DNA of 64,000 bases from Cornus controversa (GCA_026545225.1 CM048850.1:1488001-1552000); one strand, 5' to 3'. Shown: positions 1-12,345, numbered from the stretch's first letter. Translations and numbers: made by a program. The notes: a model not told the origin generated them from the sequence alone.

Positions 1-315
1 CGATGATGTGTTTTACTTGACTTCAATGAAAAAGAAAAAAAAAAGAAAAAAGTGATGAATAAGTAAATCAATTTGATCCTTTTCATGAGTAACCATGCCT
101 CTATGCCTCAGGAAGCACAGAGTGTTCGCGTCAAAAGTGAAAGAGTGAGAAAAGATGAACATTGGTTGTCTTAATTTGTAGCCTGACTGATTCGAGTAAT
201 TAGGTCTTCAGGATATCTTAAAGCCTAGTGCCCTAAAGCCATCTAGTTTGGGAGCCACTGACTGAAAGCTTGCTACATGGATCTCTCAGAAAGCTTAATA
301 AATCAAGACATTGTA
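1..315 (+). mobile_element. Athila 3'-region fragment, abutting the gag fragment of element C
   Basis: This stretch matches the 3' non-coding region of element C at about 23573-23910: the same A-rich tract, then the same run through the AAAGCTTAATARATCAAGACATTG-type segment. It is followed directly by mid-gag sequence instead of the polypurine tract and LTR. It is therefore a remnant of a neighbouring or rearranged copy of the same family. No gene lies in it. The left boundary is outside the window. Confidence 0.75.
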
Positions 316-1360
316 CAACCAATAGTGCAACCATCATATCAACCTAGGACTTTTGTACCTCAACAGCAATATCAAACACAAAGTCTTATGGCACAAAGAA
401 TTTCTGCTATTAAAGACAAGCTGACACTTACCTTGTTTAAATTTGACAAGCTTGATTCTCTTATAGAGATAGTGCAAGCTACTGCAATAATAGTACAATC
501 TACAATTCAGCTAGTGCACTCGCATTTTCAATCCATTGCCAAACTGGAATCTCAGTTTGGACAGCTTGCTACTTCATTAAGTAGAAGACAAGAAGGGAAG
601 CTCCCTAGTCAACCAGTTGCTAATCCAAGAGGGATGCAAGCTTCCACAAGCAACCCATACCATGAGCAAGTTCAAGCCATTACCACTTTGAGGAGTAGGA
701 AAATAATTGATAATAAGGTGGGTGAGAAGAAATAAGAAAAAAAAGTGACCACAAGTCCAAGTGCTGAAATTTCTTATGAGCCCAAGGCTCCTTTCCCACA
801 ACATTTCCTTGAAGCATCTAAATTGGGGAAGCAAGGGGACAAGCTGCATAACATGATGGAGGTGTTTCAACAAGTGAAGATTAATTTGCCACTCCTTGAT
901 GCCATCAAGCAAATTTCTCCTTATGCTAAATTTTTGAAGGACTTGTGCACTCAGAAAAGGCGTTCTAAAAGCCATATGCCAAAGAAAGTGATGCTGCCAC
1001 AACAAGTGAGTTCTATAATTCAGCATTGCACTCCTCCCAAGTACAAAGATCTTGGTGCCCCAACTGTCTCATGCATCATTGGGGAGCACCATGTTGATAA
1101 AGCTCTTTTTGATTTGGGTGCAAGTGTGAATTTGCTACCCTATTCAATTTGCTTACAATTGGGCTTGGGAGAATTGAAGGCTACCTCGGTGGTATTGCAA
1201 TTTGTAGACAGATCAATAAAGCAACCTCGAGGAATCATTGAAGATTTGCTCATTAAAGTGGACAAGTTTTACTTTCTTATTGATTTCATTGTACTTGACA
1301 CTGAGCCAATTCATCATCCAAAGAGGCACACTCCAGTGATCCTTGGTCGACCTTTCTTGG
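316..1360 (+). pseudogene. gag-PR: Element C, left part: gag C-terminal half and protease (Athila-type fossil)
   Basis: Translation on the + strand gives the late gag region (a Gln- and Ser-rich, probably coiled segment around TVQLVHS and KLESQFGQLATSLSRR), the linker rich in Lys and Pro, and then the aspartic protease with the DLGASVNLLP active-site region near 1107-1140 and the downstream RSIKQPRGIIEDLLIKVDKF block. The same blocks occur in D, E, B1 and A. The fragment stops where element D has inserted, and the same protein-coding region resumes at 18833 beyond D. It is a broken fossil with more than one break. Its N-terminal gag and 5' LTR are not in the window. Confidence 0.85.
1356..1360. 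repeat. Target site duplication CTTGG, left copy (element D)
   Basis: The five bases CTTGG precede the D terminus TGATTCGTG here and recur directly after the other D terminus (…CCTATCA) at 18828-18832. Both flanks belong to the protease/pol region of element C, so the duplication marks insertion of D into C. Confidence 0.9.
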
Positions 1361-2864
1361 TGATTCGTGTGTGAGTGTGACTCAAAAAGTATATCAATTA
1401 AAAATTTCTACACTTCGCAATAGAACAAATTCCTTGCAGAATAAGGCTATCAAAAGGGGTATCGTACCTTAGGGATTATGGTCTGATGAGTTGGAATACT
1501 GAATTCATTCTAATTAAATTTAGAAGAAAAGAATTCTGATTTTTAAACTAATTAAAAAGATAAAATAAAATAAATCAAATTAGATAGAAAGTGAAGATAA
1601 TATGAGAGAAATCTAGGGTGTTTAACTTCACCACTAACTCCACAATCAATGGTCAATTGAATCAACTATAGGGAATTACATCATGCATAAGTGGTGTCGG
1701 TGGCTACAAGCTCACCTTCATCCATCAAGAAGATAATATATGATTAAGGCTAAGCCATGGACTATCTTCGATTGGCATGAGCCATCTGCCTAACTACTCT
1801 AATCTAGGGTGAAGTATGGTTCATCTTCTCTAGGCATAATCCATCAAAGCTCTTAACAATATATTCAGTGATTACCATTGTATAATAATCGCTCTCATGA
1901 TCACAGAAAATAAGAGAGATTGAGTTTAATAACAACAACTAAATATCTAAGACAAGATAAGAAATCATTGAGATTGAATTTACAAGACTTTTATTGCTTA
2001 ATTCTATAATAAGAATCCTCTAAATTACACAATCTATGCATGTATCTAAAGGCCCCCAATAATTAAAACAATCAAACCATTGATGCTTTGTTAGGGCTAC
2101 ATCAAAACCCTTGTGGATGAACTAGCCACTCATGGTAGAAGAAGAAGCTTCAACTGTTGAGCAATAAGCCATTATCTTCATGAATTATGCGTCTGACTTC
2201 GTTTTCCAATGGCTCTGCAATATGTTTCTGTTCTCTTCTCAGCCCTCTCCGACTCTCCAATCTCTCTTCGTATATCTGTATCTCCCCAAACTCAGCCTCT
2301 TATTCTACACTTTATTCCCCCAAGAGAATACACCAAAGTCCTAATCCAATTAGGAATAAATTAGGGTTTCCCGCAGTACTAATCAGGTGGGTTTTTCCTG
2401 CTGACTTCGGCCCAACTTTTGACCCAGTAGAAGTCCGATTTACAAATTTTTTGTGAAACACAAAAGTGTGTAGAATCAAATTTCGTTCAACATCATGTCA
2501 ATTTGAAGCTCAAAAATAAGACTTTTGGAACATTTTCCAAAACGGAATTAAGACTGTCTTATGCGCAGATTTGGGCTTCAGGCCCGAAACCTTCTTAAGC
2601 AGCTGTAATTCTCTTGGACCTCTTCCTTGGGCTGAATTGAATTGAAATAAATCTTTAAATGGTTCCCTTTTGATGTAGACTTCATCTAACCATCTTGGAT
2701 GTCTTCTTTAAAAGCCAAAAAGCTTGGTTTTAACTGAATTAATCGTTAAGGCCCTAAAAATACAGAAAACACTAAAACAAAGTAAAATCACAAAATAATC
2801 TATCACTAAGAGAATAAAATACATAAGTTAAGAGGTTAGAATGCGTAACATTCAACGCCTATCA
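1361..2864 (-). repeat. 3' LTR of element D
   Basis: A 1504-bp LTR. On the + strand it begins TGATTCGTGTGTGAGTG and ends AACGCCTATCA, giving the usual TG…CA ends when read on the - strand. It aligns along its length with the LTRs at 16977-18494 and 24430-25940, and more distantly with the B1 LTRs. The polypurine tract abuts it at 2865. It holds no gene; a short open frame around 2187-2456 is LTR sequence. Confidence 0.92.
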
Positions 2865-2900
2865 CACCCCCAAACTTACATATTGCTAGTCCCTTAGCAA
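2865..2900 (-). promoter_or_regulatory. Polypurine tract and stem-loop of element D
   Basis: Read on the - strand this is the stem-loop TTGCTA-AGGGAC-TAGCAA (2883-2900), then AAGTTTGGGGGTG (2865-2877) immediately before the LTR start TGATAGG. The position next to the 3' LTR is that of the plus-strand primer for reverse transcription. Confidence 0.85.
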
Positions 2901-4537
2901 TAGAATAAAATAAAACTAAAACAACTAAAACTAACAAATACTAACTAAACTATCCAACTCCACTTTCGTGGGAGAAACGATTGTATTTAGCATATGCAAC
3001 AAGCCTTTAAACCCCTAGGTTCCCCCTAGTGGACGAGTATAGTCTCGTCAGGGTTTTCAGAAATGTTACCCACAAACATTCAAAATTCTATTTTAACATT
3101 AATTCAAGAAGAATATTACAATACATAGTGACAAACTTGCATTCAAGAATAATTCCAAACTTTCAAATTCTATAATTCAAATCAATGGTCCTCATGCATA
3201 ATTCACATCAACATATCTCAAAATAATCAACTCTAGCTCCCTCGTGTAAAGTGAACTAGCAGTCATCTCATGTAACATAACCAAGCTTTGAATATATTAA
3301 GGCACATACCCTTTCAACTCACTAGCTCCCCTTATTGAAATCATACTTCCCAACATTCATACATGACTTTTTCATTTTTTTTTCTTCATTCTCTTTTTTT
3401 CTCATTGCTTTATTGGTTGTGCAATGTCTTGATCTATTAAGCTTTCTGAGAGATCCATGTAGCAAGCTTTCAGTCAGTGGCTCCCATACCAGATGGCTTT
3501 AGGGCACTAGGCTTTAAGATACCCTGAAGACCTAATTACTCGAATCAGTCAGGCTACAAATCAAGACAACCAATGCTCATCTTTTCTCACCCTTTCACTT
3601 TTGACACGAACACTCCGTGCTTCCTGAGGCATAGAGGCCCGGTTACTCATGAAAAGGATCAAATTGATTTGCTTATTAATCATTTTTTTTTCTCTTCTTT
3701 TTTTTCTTTTTCTTTTTTTTTCATTGAAGTCAAGTATAACACATCATCGGTACTCATTCTCAAGATAGTTAATATCAAGCATATGTAACTTAATAACTCA
3801 AAACCAAAGTTTATACCCCATAAGACTATGCTAGTGTGTTTGTGCATGTAAGGAAACTAAAATTAATCACTTCAAAACATGTTATTGCAAACCGTGATTA
3901 AAACCACATAATTTAAACCACAATTTCCAAAAATTTAAAACATACTCAAAAATTGCAAGTTATGCACCTACATAAGGTATTAATCCTTTGAATAATGTCA
4001 AAACAGTCTATCTAAAAACAAAACAAAAGAAAATAAAATAAACAAACTAAGAAAATAAAATAAAATAAACTCCTAATACAAGAAGAATTTCACAAATTTT
4101 CCCCAATAAAGCACAAAAATAGGCATCGTCTCACCCCCAAACTTAAACTGTACATTGTCCTCAATGTACACCCAATCAAAGCAAAGAGAAGAGTAAGAAC
4201 GATGTTACCAGAAATTTGGAGTAGTGGAAAGAAAATAGAGCACACCACTAGCAAGAAGGCAATGAAAGCACACCCCCAAACTTGGATGTTTCAACCTGTC
4301 AAAACAAACCACTATACCCCAAAGATCAAATGAAATAGTATGGGTGAAAATATATATGAAAGAGAAAAATCCTAAAAAAATATATAAAATATTTTTTTCA
4401 TTTTTCAAATATATATATATATATATTTAAAAAAATAAAATAAAAATCTAACTACAAAAAGAAAAATATAATTTTAAAAAGAAAAATAAAAACTAAAAAT
4501 AAAATAAAATAAAATACAAAAGTAATTACCTTCCTGT
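2901..4537 (-). other. Element D 3' non-coding region with extra polypurine-like motifs
   Basis: No gene is seen. Besides AT-rich and T-rich tracts, this stretch contains two more copies of the polypurine motif (CACCCCCAAACTT on the + strand at 4132-4144 and 4271-4283) and a perfect 7-bp inverted repeat with a 4-base loop, TACATTGTCCTCAATGTA, at 4151-4168. The same set is found in C (22826-24429), in B1 and, with fewer copies, in A. Confidence 0.8.
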
Positions 4538-5735
4538 CAAGGGTGTGTTGGTGACTGAGTATCCGGATTCAAATTTGCCTGGTGCATCAGTGCACGTAGC
4601 ATCCTCCTCATCTCTAGTTGCTCTTGGCGAGTGTCGCGAAAGTGATCTGCCATCTCTGTCCTCATTGCTCTAAACTGTGTAGAGACCTCTGTCTGTAGGG
4701 TACCAAACTGGGCTGTTAACCCAGCAATCTGCCCCTCTAAATACTGATAATCATGGCCACCAGCCTATGTATGTACCTCCTCTTCCTCTGCCTCCATCTC
4801 CTCTAGATCTTCCACCAATGGTGGTATATCTATATGTTCTCCTCCCTGGGCCAACCGAGACACTTCACCAGGCGCCGCTATGACTCTCTGGTGCATATGA
4901 GATCGGCTCAAATTCCAGTCATGCGTGCCATAATGAAGATCACGTGGAAAGGCAAACTAGTCCTCATGGACTGCATACCCCAGTGCCACAAGCAACTGGT
5001 GAATAATAATAGGGAATGGAAACTCCCAGTCACTTGCACTGTCTGGTGCCTTGGCCACAACCTTGGAATAGAACTTCTCCATCTGGCCCCAGACAATCTG
5101 TGGGAACGACAGCCAATGCCCAAAATGTATGGCATATAAGGATCGAAGGAACTCTTGACGTCTCTCTATTTTATGTCCAATTGGACATACATTCTTGTGT
5201 AGAATAGCGTCAAGGAACCATAAATGATTTGGCATTGAACACTTGAAGCTGCATTCCTTTTCGGCCTAGAAAACTGATTAGCACACAAACGTGCAACCAA
5301 ATTACCCACTGACAAATCGTCGGGTAGAGGAGTATAAATATGAGATAAATCATCTGGGCACTCATGAGGACAACCCATGGCAATGGCAATGGATGACATG
5401 TCTACCCGAATAAGCACCTCCCGTTCATCAGGTGTCGGCATTAAGTTCTGATAAAATACCTTGACAAGCCTCGGGTAGATAGTAGACGAGAGTGGAACAA
5501 AAATGGATGCCGACAGACGACGACGGATGTCAAAAATCCCCCATCGTGTCTTGGGAAACATACCATAGAGTTCGGCTATGTCAAACGTAGTTTCAAAGTT
5601 CAAAGCCCTCTGATGCCATCTCTCTTGAATACCTTCTCGGTGAGATTGTGAAGAACCGGTAGTTGGATCATGCCTCGCTCGACGAAGAATACGTGAACTT
5701 GAAGCACCTTGGTGACTTGCTCTATTGGGTGCCAT
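4538..5735 (-). pseudogene. ORF3 remnant of element D (Athila third gene, plant transposon-protein-like)
   Basis: The - strand translation begins MAPNRASHQGASSSR and gives a basic N-terminus, then FDIAELYGMFPKTRWG, RLVKVFYQNL and ECPDDLSHIYTPLPDDLSVG, all shared with the ORF3 regions of C (21687) and A (53523). The family resembles what is annotated in plants as 'putative plant transposon protein' (I think Pfam PF20167; a profile search would settle it). Downstream similarity continues through a WGQM-type segment and a Gln/Arg-rich, probably coiled-coil tail to about 4538. It is broken, with a few breaks. The start is supported by its position about 430 bases after a TATA-like box. Confidence 0.7.
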
Positions 5736-6167
5736 AGAAGTAGAAAAAGTGTGGTTGAGGAATTAAATCGAACACTTGGTGTGCACAATTAAATTGGAAC
5801 CTTCAACCTCCTCTTTTTGGCAATTTTTTCACCCAAATCGAACAAGTAAATGCACCAAATTGATCCCCCAAACTTGGTCTTCAAAAGCCCTAAAAAAGAA
5901 TTGCACAAATTCACCAAAGAAAAACTTTACTTACTTTGATGTTGAACTTGAAAAAGTGAGAGCTTCCTTTGAGAACTAGTGATTCTTGATCCGATTTTGA
6001 TGTTGATGATGATGATAATCAATGTTGATGATGATGATAATCAATGTTGAATTCTTGTTTAATAATCACTAATTGAAGAAATTAATTTACGGTTGAAGTA
6101 GGACTTGAATTGGAGCTCAAAGAGGTAAAAGATGCAAGTGGTAGCAACCAAGGAGAAGTGGGAGTCC

Positions 6168-6406
6168 ATTTATAAGAAGAAGTCTCGGCCAGCCCAACCA
6201 TGGGCTTGGGCGATCGATCCCCCCTAGGGTGGGCGATTGATCGCCCACTTGCTGGTGGGTCTCTCCTAAAAAATGCATGGGGCGATCGATCCCCCTTGGC
6301 TGGGGCGATCGATCCCCCCCCCCTGGATGCCTGTTGGACCCTCCATCGCCCAAGGTCGACCGAGACTTGATATTTTTGAGTCTCCGTCGCCCAAGGTCGA
6401 CCGAGA
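6168..6406 (-). promoter_or_regulatory. Candidate internal promoter upstream of D ORF3: palindrome cluster plus TATA box
   Basis: On the - strand the order is two direct repeats of TCGCCCAAGGTCGACCGAGA-type sequence (seen on the + strand at 6346-6365 and 6387-6406, 41 bp apart), four copies of GCGATCGATC or GGGCGATTGATCGCCC (6210-6315), and then a TATA-like CTTATAAAT (6168-6176), with ORF3 starting at 5735. The arrangement recurs in E and C and, with different flanks, in A. Promoter function is an inference. Confidence 0.5.
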
Positions 6407-6620
6407 GCATGATTTTTCACCTGTCTTGAGTCCAAATACCTCGGTACACCTCTTGGCATCCTCCGGAAGCAACTTATACATCAAAAACTCAAAGAAAAAC
6501 ATTAAAACGCAACTAGAATTGAAAGAAAACTTAAGAAAACTAAAACTAAGAATTAAAATCAAAGAAAACTAAAGAAATTAAGGTATAGAAATACATACAA
6601 AACCTATAATTTAACGTCCG

Positions 6621-8960
6621 TAGGAGACGATCAACTCTCCGAAGGGATTAAGTCGGATAGACGGGATCCGTCAAGTCGACGGACTCTACGTCTCTTCTTG
6701 GAACACATCCTTCCACATAATGCTTCAACCTTTACCCATTAACTTTCATCAAACCAATTCCAAACAATTGCTCATCCGGAAATGAGTCTTGAATAGGTAA
6801 TGCATCGATCACCGGCTCAAACTTAATCCAAGATAAATGATCCACAACCACATTTCAGTCCCCTTTTTATCTTTTATCTCAAAATTGAATTCTTGCAGCA
6901 AAAAAATCCATCGAATAAGACGCGGTTTGGTTTCTTTCTTCGCCAATAAGTGTCTCAATGCTGCATGATTAGAGTAAACAACCACCTTGGACCCCAATAA
7001 ATAAGAACGAAACTTATTCAAGGCAAATACTACAGCTAGAAGCTCTTTCTCTATGGTTGTATAATTGAGTTAGGCATCAGAAAGAGTCTTACTAGCATAA
7101 TAGATTACATATGGCCGTTTCTCTTCTCTTTGTCCCAACACTGCTCCCACTGCATAATCAGAGGCATCACACATGATTTCAAAAGGTAAAGCCCAATTTG
7201 GAGACTGCATGACTGGTGCAGAGGATAACAGAGATCGAAGCTTTTCAAAAGCTTGCATACATTCTTCATCAAAGATAAAGGGAACATCTTTAGATAACAA
7301 ATGGCACAATGGTCAAGAAATTTTACTGAAATCATTGATAAATCTTCTATAGAACCCAGCATGGCCTAAGAAAGATCGAACTTGCCTTACCGAAGTTGGA
7401 TGAGGCAGAGTTGCAATTAGGTCGATCTTTGCTTTATCAACTTCAATACCTCTTTCTGAAACAATATGGCCCAATACAATACCCTCTTTTACCATGAAAT
7501 GGCTCTTCTCCCAACTAAGTACCAAATTATGCTCTCGGCACCTTTGAAGCACCAGTGATAAATTACTCAGACAGTTTTCAAAGGATGATCCAGAAACAGA
7601 GAAATTATCCATGAACACCTCCAAGAATTTTTCCACCATGTTAGAAAAGATGGCCATCATACACCTCTGAAATGTCGCCGGAGCATTACATAATTCAAAT
7701 GGCATACGACGATAAGCAAAAGTACCAGAGTAGCCATCCAGAAAGCAATAATAGCTTTGACCCACTAACCTTTCAAGTATTTGATCAATGAATGGAAGAG
7801 GGAAGTGATCCTTCCTTGTCATAGAATTTAGCTTTCTGTAATCAATGCAAACATGCCAACCTGTGGTAGTACGTTGTGGAACAAGCTCTCCCATTGAGTT
7901 AGGGACAATGGTAAGACCAGACTTCTTAGGAACCACTTGTGTTGGACTCACCCACGTGCTATCAGAAATTGGATAAATGATGCCTGCATTAAGTAATTTG
8001 ACAACCTCTTTCTTTACCACCTCCTTCATGTCGAGGTTCAGTCGCCTCTGTGCCTCTCTAGTTGGCTTACATCCTTCTTCCAAATAGATTTTGTGCATGC
8101 AAATTAAGGGATCAATGCCCTTAAGATCAGCAACACTCCACCCAATTACTTCACGATGTTGATATAAGACCTCTACTAAGCGCTTCTCTTGAGTTTCTGT
8201 CAGATCAGAGGCAATTATAACAGGAAGAGTTTTCTGTCCCCCCAAAAATACATACTTCAACTTGTCAGGCAAAGGCTTCAGCTCTAATGATGGAGGGGAC
8301 TCCAATGAAGGCACTAGGGGAGTGCTAGAGAGAGAAGGTAGTGGCTCAATTAGAATTCTCTAAGGTGGAGTATTCTAAATAGCATCCACTTCCAGCATAT
8401 AATGCACCTCTTCACACAACCCTTCATCATTAATTTTCTCAAAGTCATAAAGAAACTTACATACCTCCAGGGAGTTTCAAGATATAGAGGATGACACAAA
8501 TTCCTCTACACATTCATCAATATCATCCATGCAGAACACAGAACACATCACTCTGATCTGGAGGATGCTGGATAGCATTGAACACATTAAGCTTGACATT
8601 CATGTTGCCAAATGAGATATCCATGATCCCCGACCTACAATTTATGCAAGCATCAGCTGTAGCTAAGAAAGTTCAACCAAGGATCACTGGAATGTGCCTC
8701 TTTGGATTATTAACTGGTTCAGTGTCAAGTATAATAAAATCAACAGGAAAGTAGAACTTGTCCACTTTAATGAGCACATCTTCTATGATTCCTCTTGGTT
8801 GCTTTGTTGATCTATCTGCAAATTGCAATACCACTGAGGTAGGCTTCAATTCTCCCAATCCCAATTGTAAGTAGACTGAATAGGGTAGCAAATTCACACT
8901 TGCACCCAATGATGCATGAGATAGTTGGAGCACCCAGATCTTTGTACTTGGGAGGAGTAC
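6621..8960 (-). pseudogene. pol: Element D protease, reverse transcriptase and RNase H region
   Basis: The - strand frames show, in order, the protease block (LGASVNLLPYSVYLQLG, about 8930-8670), the RT (WHVCIDYRKLNSMTRKDHF, FLDGYSG, YRRMPFELCNAPATFQRC, SFLGHAGFYRRF; about 8310-7310) and RNase H ([37 protein letters not shown]; about 7309-6809), ending in a short pol tail near 6621. Residue patterns match element A closely. No integrase module (HHCC finger, D-D-E core) is seen. It is a fossil with several breaks. Confidence 0.88.
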
Positions 8961-10820
8961 ACTGCTGAATTATCGAACTTACTTGTTGTGGCAGCATCAC
9001 TTTCTTTGGCACATGGCTTTTAGAACACCTTTTCTGAGTGCACAAGTCCTTCAAGAATTTAGCATAAGAAGGAATTTGCTTGATGGCATCAAGGAGTGGC
9101 AAATTAATCTTCACTTGTCGAAACACCTCCAGCATGTCATGCTGCTTGTCCCCTTGCTTCCCCAATCTAGATGCTTCAAGGAAACATTGTGGGAAATGAG
9201 CCTTAGGCTCATAAGGAATTTCAGCACTTGGACTTGTGGTCACCTTTTCTTCTTCTTTCTTCTCACCCACCTTATTGTCAATTATTTTCCCATTCCTCAA
9301 AGTGGTAATGGCTTGAACTTGCTCATGGTGTGAGTTGCTTGTGGAAGCTTGCATCCCTCTAGGATTAACAATTGGTTGACTAGGGAGCTTCCCTTCTTCT
9401 CTTCTACTCAATGAAGTAACAAGCTGTCCAAACTGAGATTCCAGTTTGGCAATGGATTGAGAATGCGAGTGCACTAGCTGAACTATAGATTGTACTGTTG
9501 CTTCAGTAGCTTGCACTGTCTCTATAAGAGAATCAAGCTTGTCAAATTTAGACAAGGTAAGTGTTAGCTTGTCTTCAATAGCAAAAATTCTTTGGGCCAT
9601 AGGACTTTGTGTTTAAAATTACTGTTGAGGCACAAAAGTCCTAGGTTGATATGATGGTTGCATTGCTGCCCCTTGGTTACTATAAGAAAAACCAGGATGA
9701 TTCATCCATGTGGGATTGTAAGTATTACCTCGTGGAGGATTCATTGGTCCAGTGAATGTAGCTTGAACTTGCTCATGTTGAACATCAAAAAATTGCCCCA
9801 TTGAAGGACAATTGCTCAGATTATGCATAGGACTAGAGCAAAATTCACAAGGGCCTAGCAATGAAGAATTTGAAGTAGAAGGAGTTTGATTAGCAGCCAT
9901 AATTGCTGCTACCTTCTTTGCAATTAAATCAATATCAGTTGGCATAGCTTCTGAAGTACCAACCTCATAAATTCCATCAGTCTTCCTTGTAGTGGCATGT
10001 CTGCTAGAACGAGTGGAGGACACATGTTGCAGAGAGTTGTCACTAAGATTTTCAAATAAGGTCCATGCTTCTTCTTCACTCTTCAACATAAAAGTACCTC
10101 CACACGATGCATCAACCATCTATCTGTTGGCTTCTGTGAGCCCTTCATGAAAACTCTGCACTAGTTGCCACTTAGGAACTTGATGATGGGGACACTTCCT
10201 AAGAAGGTCCTTGAATCTTTCTCATGTCTCATAAAATTGTTCCCCCTCATATTGGGAGAAACCAGTGATAGCACGTCTGAACTGATTGGTCTTCCCTATC
10301 GGAAAATACTTCTTGAGAAACTCATGTTGCATCTGAGTCCAAGTCGTGATAAAACCTGCCGGTAGAGAGTTAAACCAATACTTTGCTTTGTCTTTCAAGG
10401 AGAATGAAAAAAGTCTCATTCTAAAAGCATCTTCAGAGAAGTTGTGAATTTTGGTAGTTGAGCACACTTTAATGAAGTCATCCAGATGCTTGTAAGGGTC
10501 TTCTTGAGTCAGCCCAAAATAAGATGGTAGCATCTGAATAATGCTGGACTTGATCTCATAATTCTGTGTTGTGACATTGGGTAATTGAAAACCTGCTGGT
10601 GAGGTATATATCTCAGGAACATAGTAGTCCCTAAGCAATCTAGCTCTTTCTCCATCAGCATTAGGAACAATATTGTTATTCCTCTCTTCTGCCATATCTT
10701 CAATTAATTCTTCCTCTTGCACAATTGTATCAACAGGGATGTTCCTCTATTCTCTAAGAGTACGTTCAGGCTCAGGATCAAGAGGTATCAAAGGATCAGC
10801 TACAGAACGACGACCTTGCA
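8961..10820 (-). pseudogene. gag: Element D gag region
   Basis: The translation contains the Athila-type capsid block (PSYFGLTQEDPYKHLDDF, FSEDAFRMRLFSFSLKDK, WFNSLPAG), a CCHC zinc knuckle CEFCSSPMHNLSNC (C-X2-C-X4-H-X4-C) near 9850-9810, and the Gln/Ser-rich coiled region TVQSIVQLVHSHSQSIAKLE. This order is the same in E, B1 and A. The start is near 10820 by comparison with the E start at 16831. It is broken, with a few breaks. Confidence 0.87.
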
Positions 10821-10949
10821 TATATTTACCAAAAGCACCTGAAAAGAAAACAAAAATAAAAATAAAATTAAAAATAAAATATAAAAATTTCCTAAACTAA
10901 AAATCCAAATAAAATTAATTATGTAAAATCCAATCAATCAAATAGATAA

Positions 10950-10967
10950 TCCCCGGCAACGGTGCCA
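10950..10967 (-). promoter_or_regulatory. Primer binding site of element D, tRNA-Asp type
   Basis: The + strand reads TCCCCGGCAACGGTGCCA, the 3' end of plant tRNA-Asp(GTC) apart from one base, directly inside the 5' LTR. Athila-group elements are known to use tRNA-Asp. Confidence 0.9.
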
Positions 10968-10972
10968 AAAAT

Positions 10973-11907
10973 TTATTCGTGTGTGAGTGTGACTCAAAAA
11001 GTAAATCAATTAAAAATTTCCACATTTCGCAATAGAACGAATTTCTTGCAGAATAGGGCTATCGAAAGGGGTATCGTACCTCAGGGATTATGGTCTGATG
11101 AGTTGGAATACTGAATTAATTCTAATTAAATTTAGAAGAAAAGAATTCTGATTTTTAAACAAATTAAAAAGATAAAATAAAATAAATCAAAGTAAACAAG
11201 ATAGTGAAGATAATAGGAGAGAAATCTAGGGTGTTTGACTTCACCACTAACTCCATAATCAATGGTCAATTGAATCAACTATGGGGAATTACATCATGCA
11301 TAAGTGGTGTCAGTGGCTACAAGCTCACCTTCATCCGTCAACAAGATAACATATGATTAAGGCTAAGCCATAGACTATCTTTGATTGGCATGGGCCATCT
11401 GCCTAACTACTCTAATCTAGGGTGCAGTATGGTTCATCTTCTCTAGGCATAATCCATCAAAGCTCTTAACAATATATTCAGTGATTACCATTGTGTAATA
11501 ATCTCTCTCATGATCACAGAAAACAAGAGAGATTGAGTTCAATAATAACAACTAAATATCTAAGACAAGATAAGAAATCATTGAGATTGAATTTACAAGA
11601 CTTTTATTGCTCAATTCTATAATAAGAATTCTCTAAATTACACAATCTATGCATTTATATAAAGGTTCCCAATAATTAAAACAATCAAACCATTGATGCT
11701 TTGTTAGGGCTACATTAAAACCCTAGTGGATGAACTAGTCGCTCATGGTAGAAGAAGAAGCTTCAACTGTTGAGGAAGAAGGCATCATCTTCATGAATTA
11801 AGCGTCTGACTTCGTTCTGCAATGGCTCTGCAAATATGTTTTTGTTCTCTTCTGAGCCCTCTCAGACTCTCCAATCTCTGTGTTCTTCTCCCTGTTCTCG
11901 CTTCAAT
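10973..11907 (-). repeat. 5' LTR of element D, first piece
   Basis: It aligns with the inner end of the 3' LTR of D (1361 onward) for about 935 bp. After it comes sequence of element E. The remaining outer part of the same LTR lies at 18495-18827. Confidence 0.85.
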
Positions 11908-12088
11908 CCTTTGAGAACTAGTGATTCTTGATCTGGTTTTGATGTTGATGATGATGATAATCAATGTTGAATTCTTGTTTAATACTCACCAATTGAAGAA
12001 ATTAATTTTTCGGTTGAAGTAGGACTTGAATTGGAGCTCAAAGAGGTCTAGGATGCAAGTAGTAGCAACATAGGAGGATAAGGAGTCC

Positions 12089-12345
12089 ATTTATAGCATA
12101 AACTTTCGGCCAGCCCACCCATGGGCTTGGGTGATCGATCCCCCCTAGGGTGGGCAATCGATCGCCCACCTGCTGGTGGGGGTCTTCAAGAAATAACATG
12201 GGGCAATCGATCCCCCTTGGCTGGGGCGATCAATCCCCCCCCGGATGCCTGTTGGACCCTCCATCGCCCAAGGTCGACCGGGACTTGATATTTTTGAGTC
12301 TCCATCGCCCAAGGTCGACTGAGAGCACGATTTTTCACCCGTCTT
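12089..12345 (-). promoter_or_regulatory. Candidate internal promoter of element E: palindromes plus TATA box
   Basis: This has the same layout as 6168-6406 in D: two direct repeats containing CGCCCAAGGTCGAC, GATCGATC-type palindromes including GGGCAATCGATCGCCC (12152-12167), and the TATA-like CTATAAAT on the - strand at 12089-12096. The ORF3 it would serve is no longer present in E. Confidence 0.45.

Noticed and set aside
577-1026. Open frames antisense to gag (also 8983-9333, 15125-15343 and similar)
   Set aside because: They lie opposite well-supported gag coding sequence, share no independent motif, and recur only because the gag sequence recurs.
2187-2456. An 89-codon frame in the D LTR
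   Set aside because: It is LTR sequence; equivalent positions in the C and E LTRs do not keep the frame.
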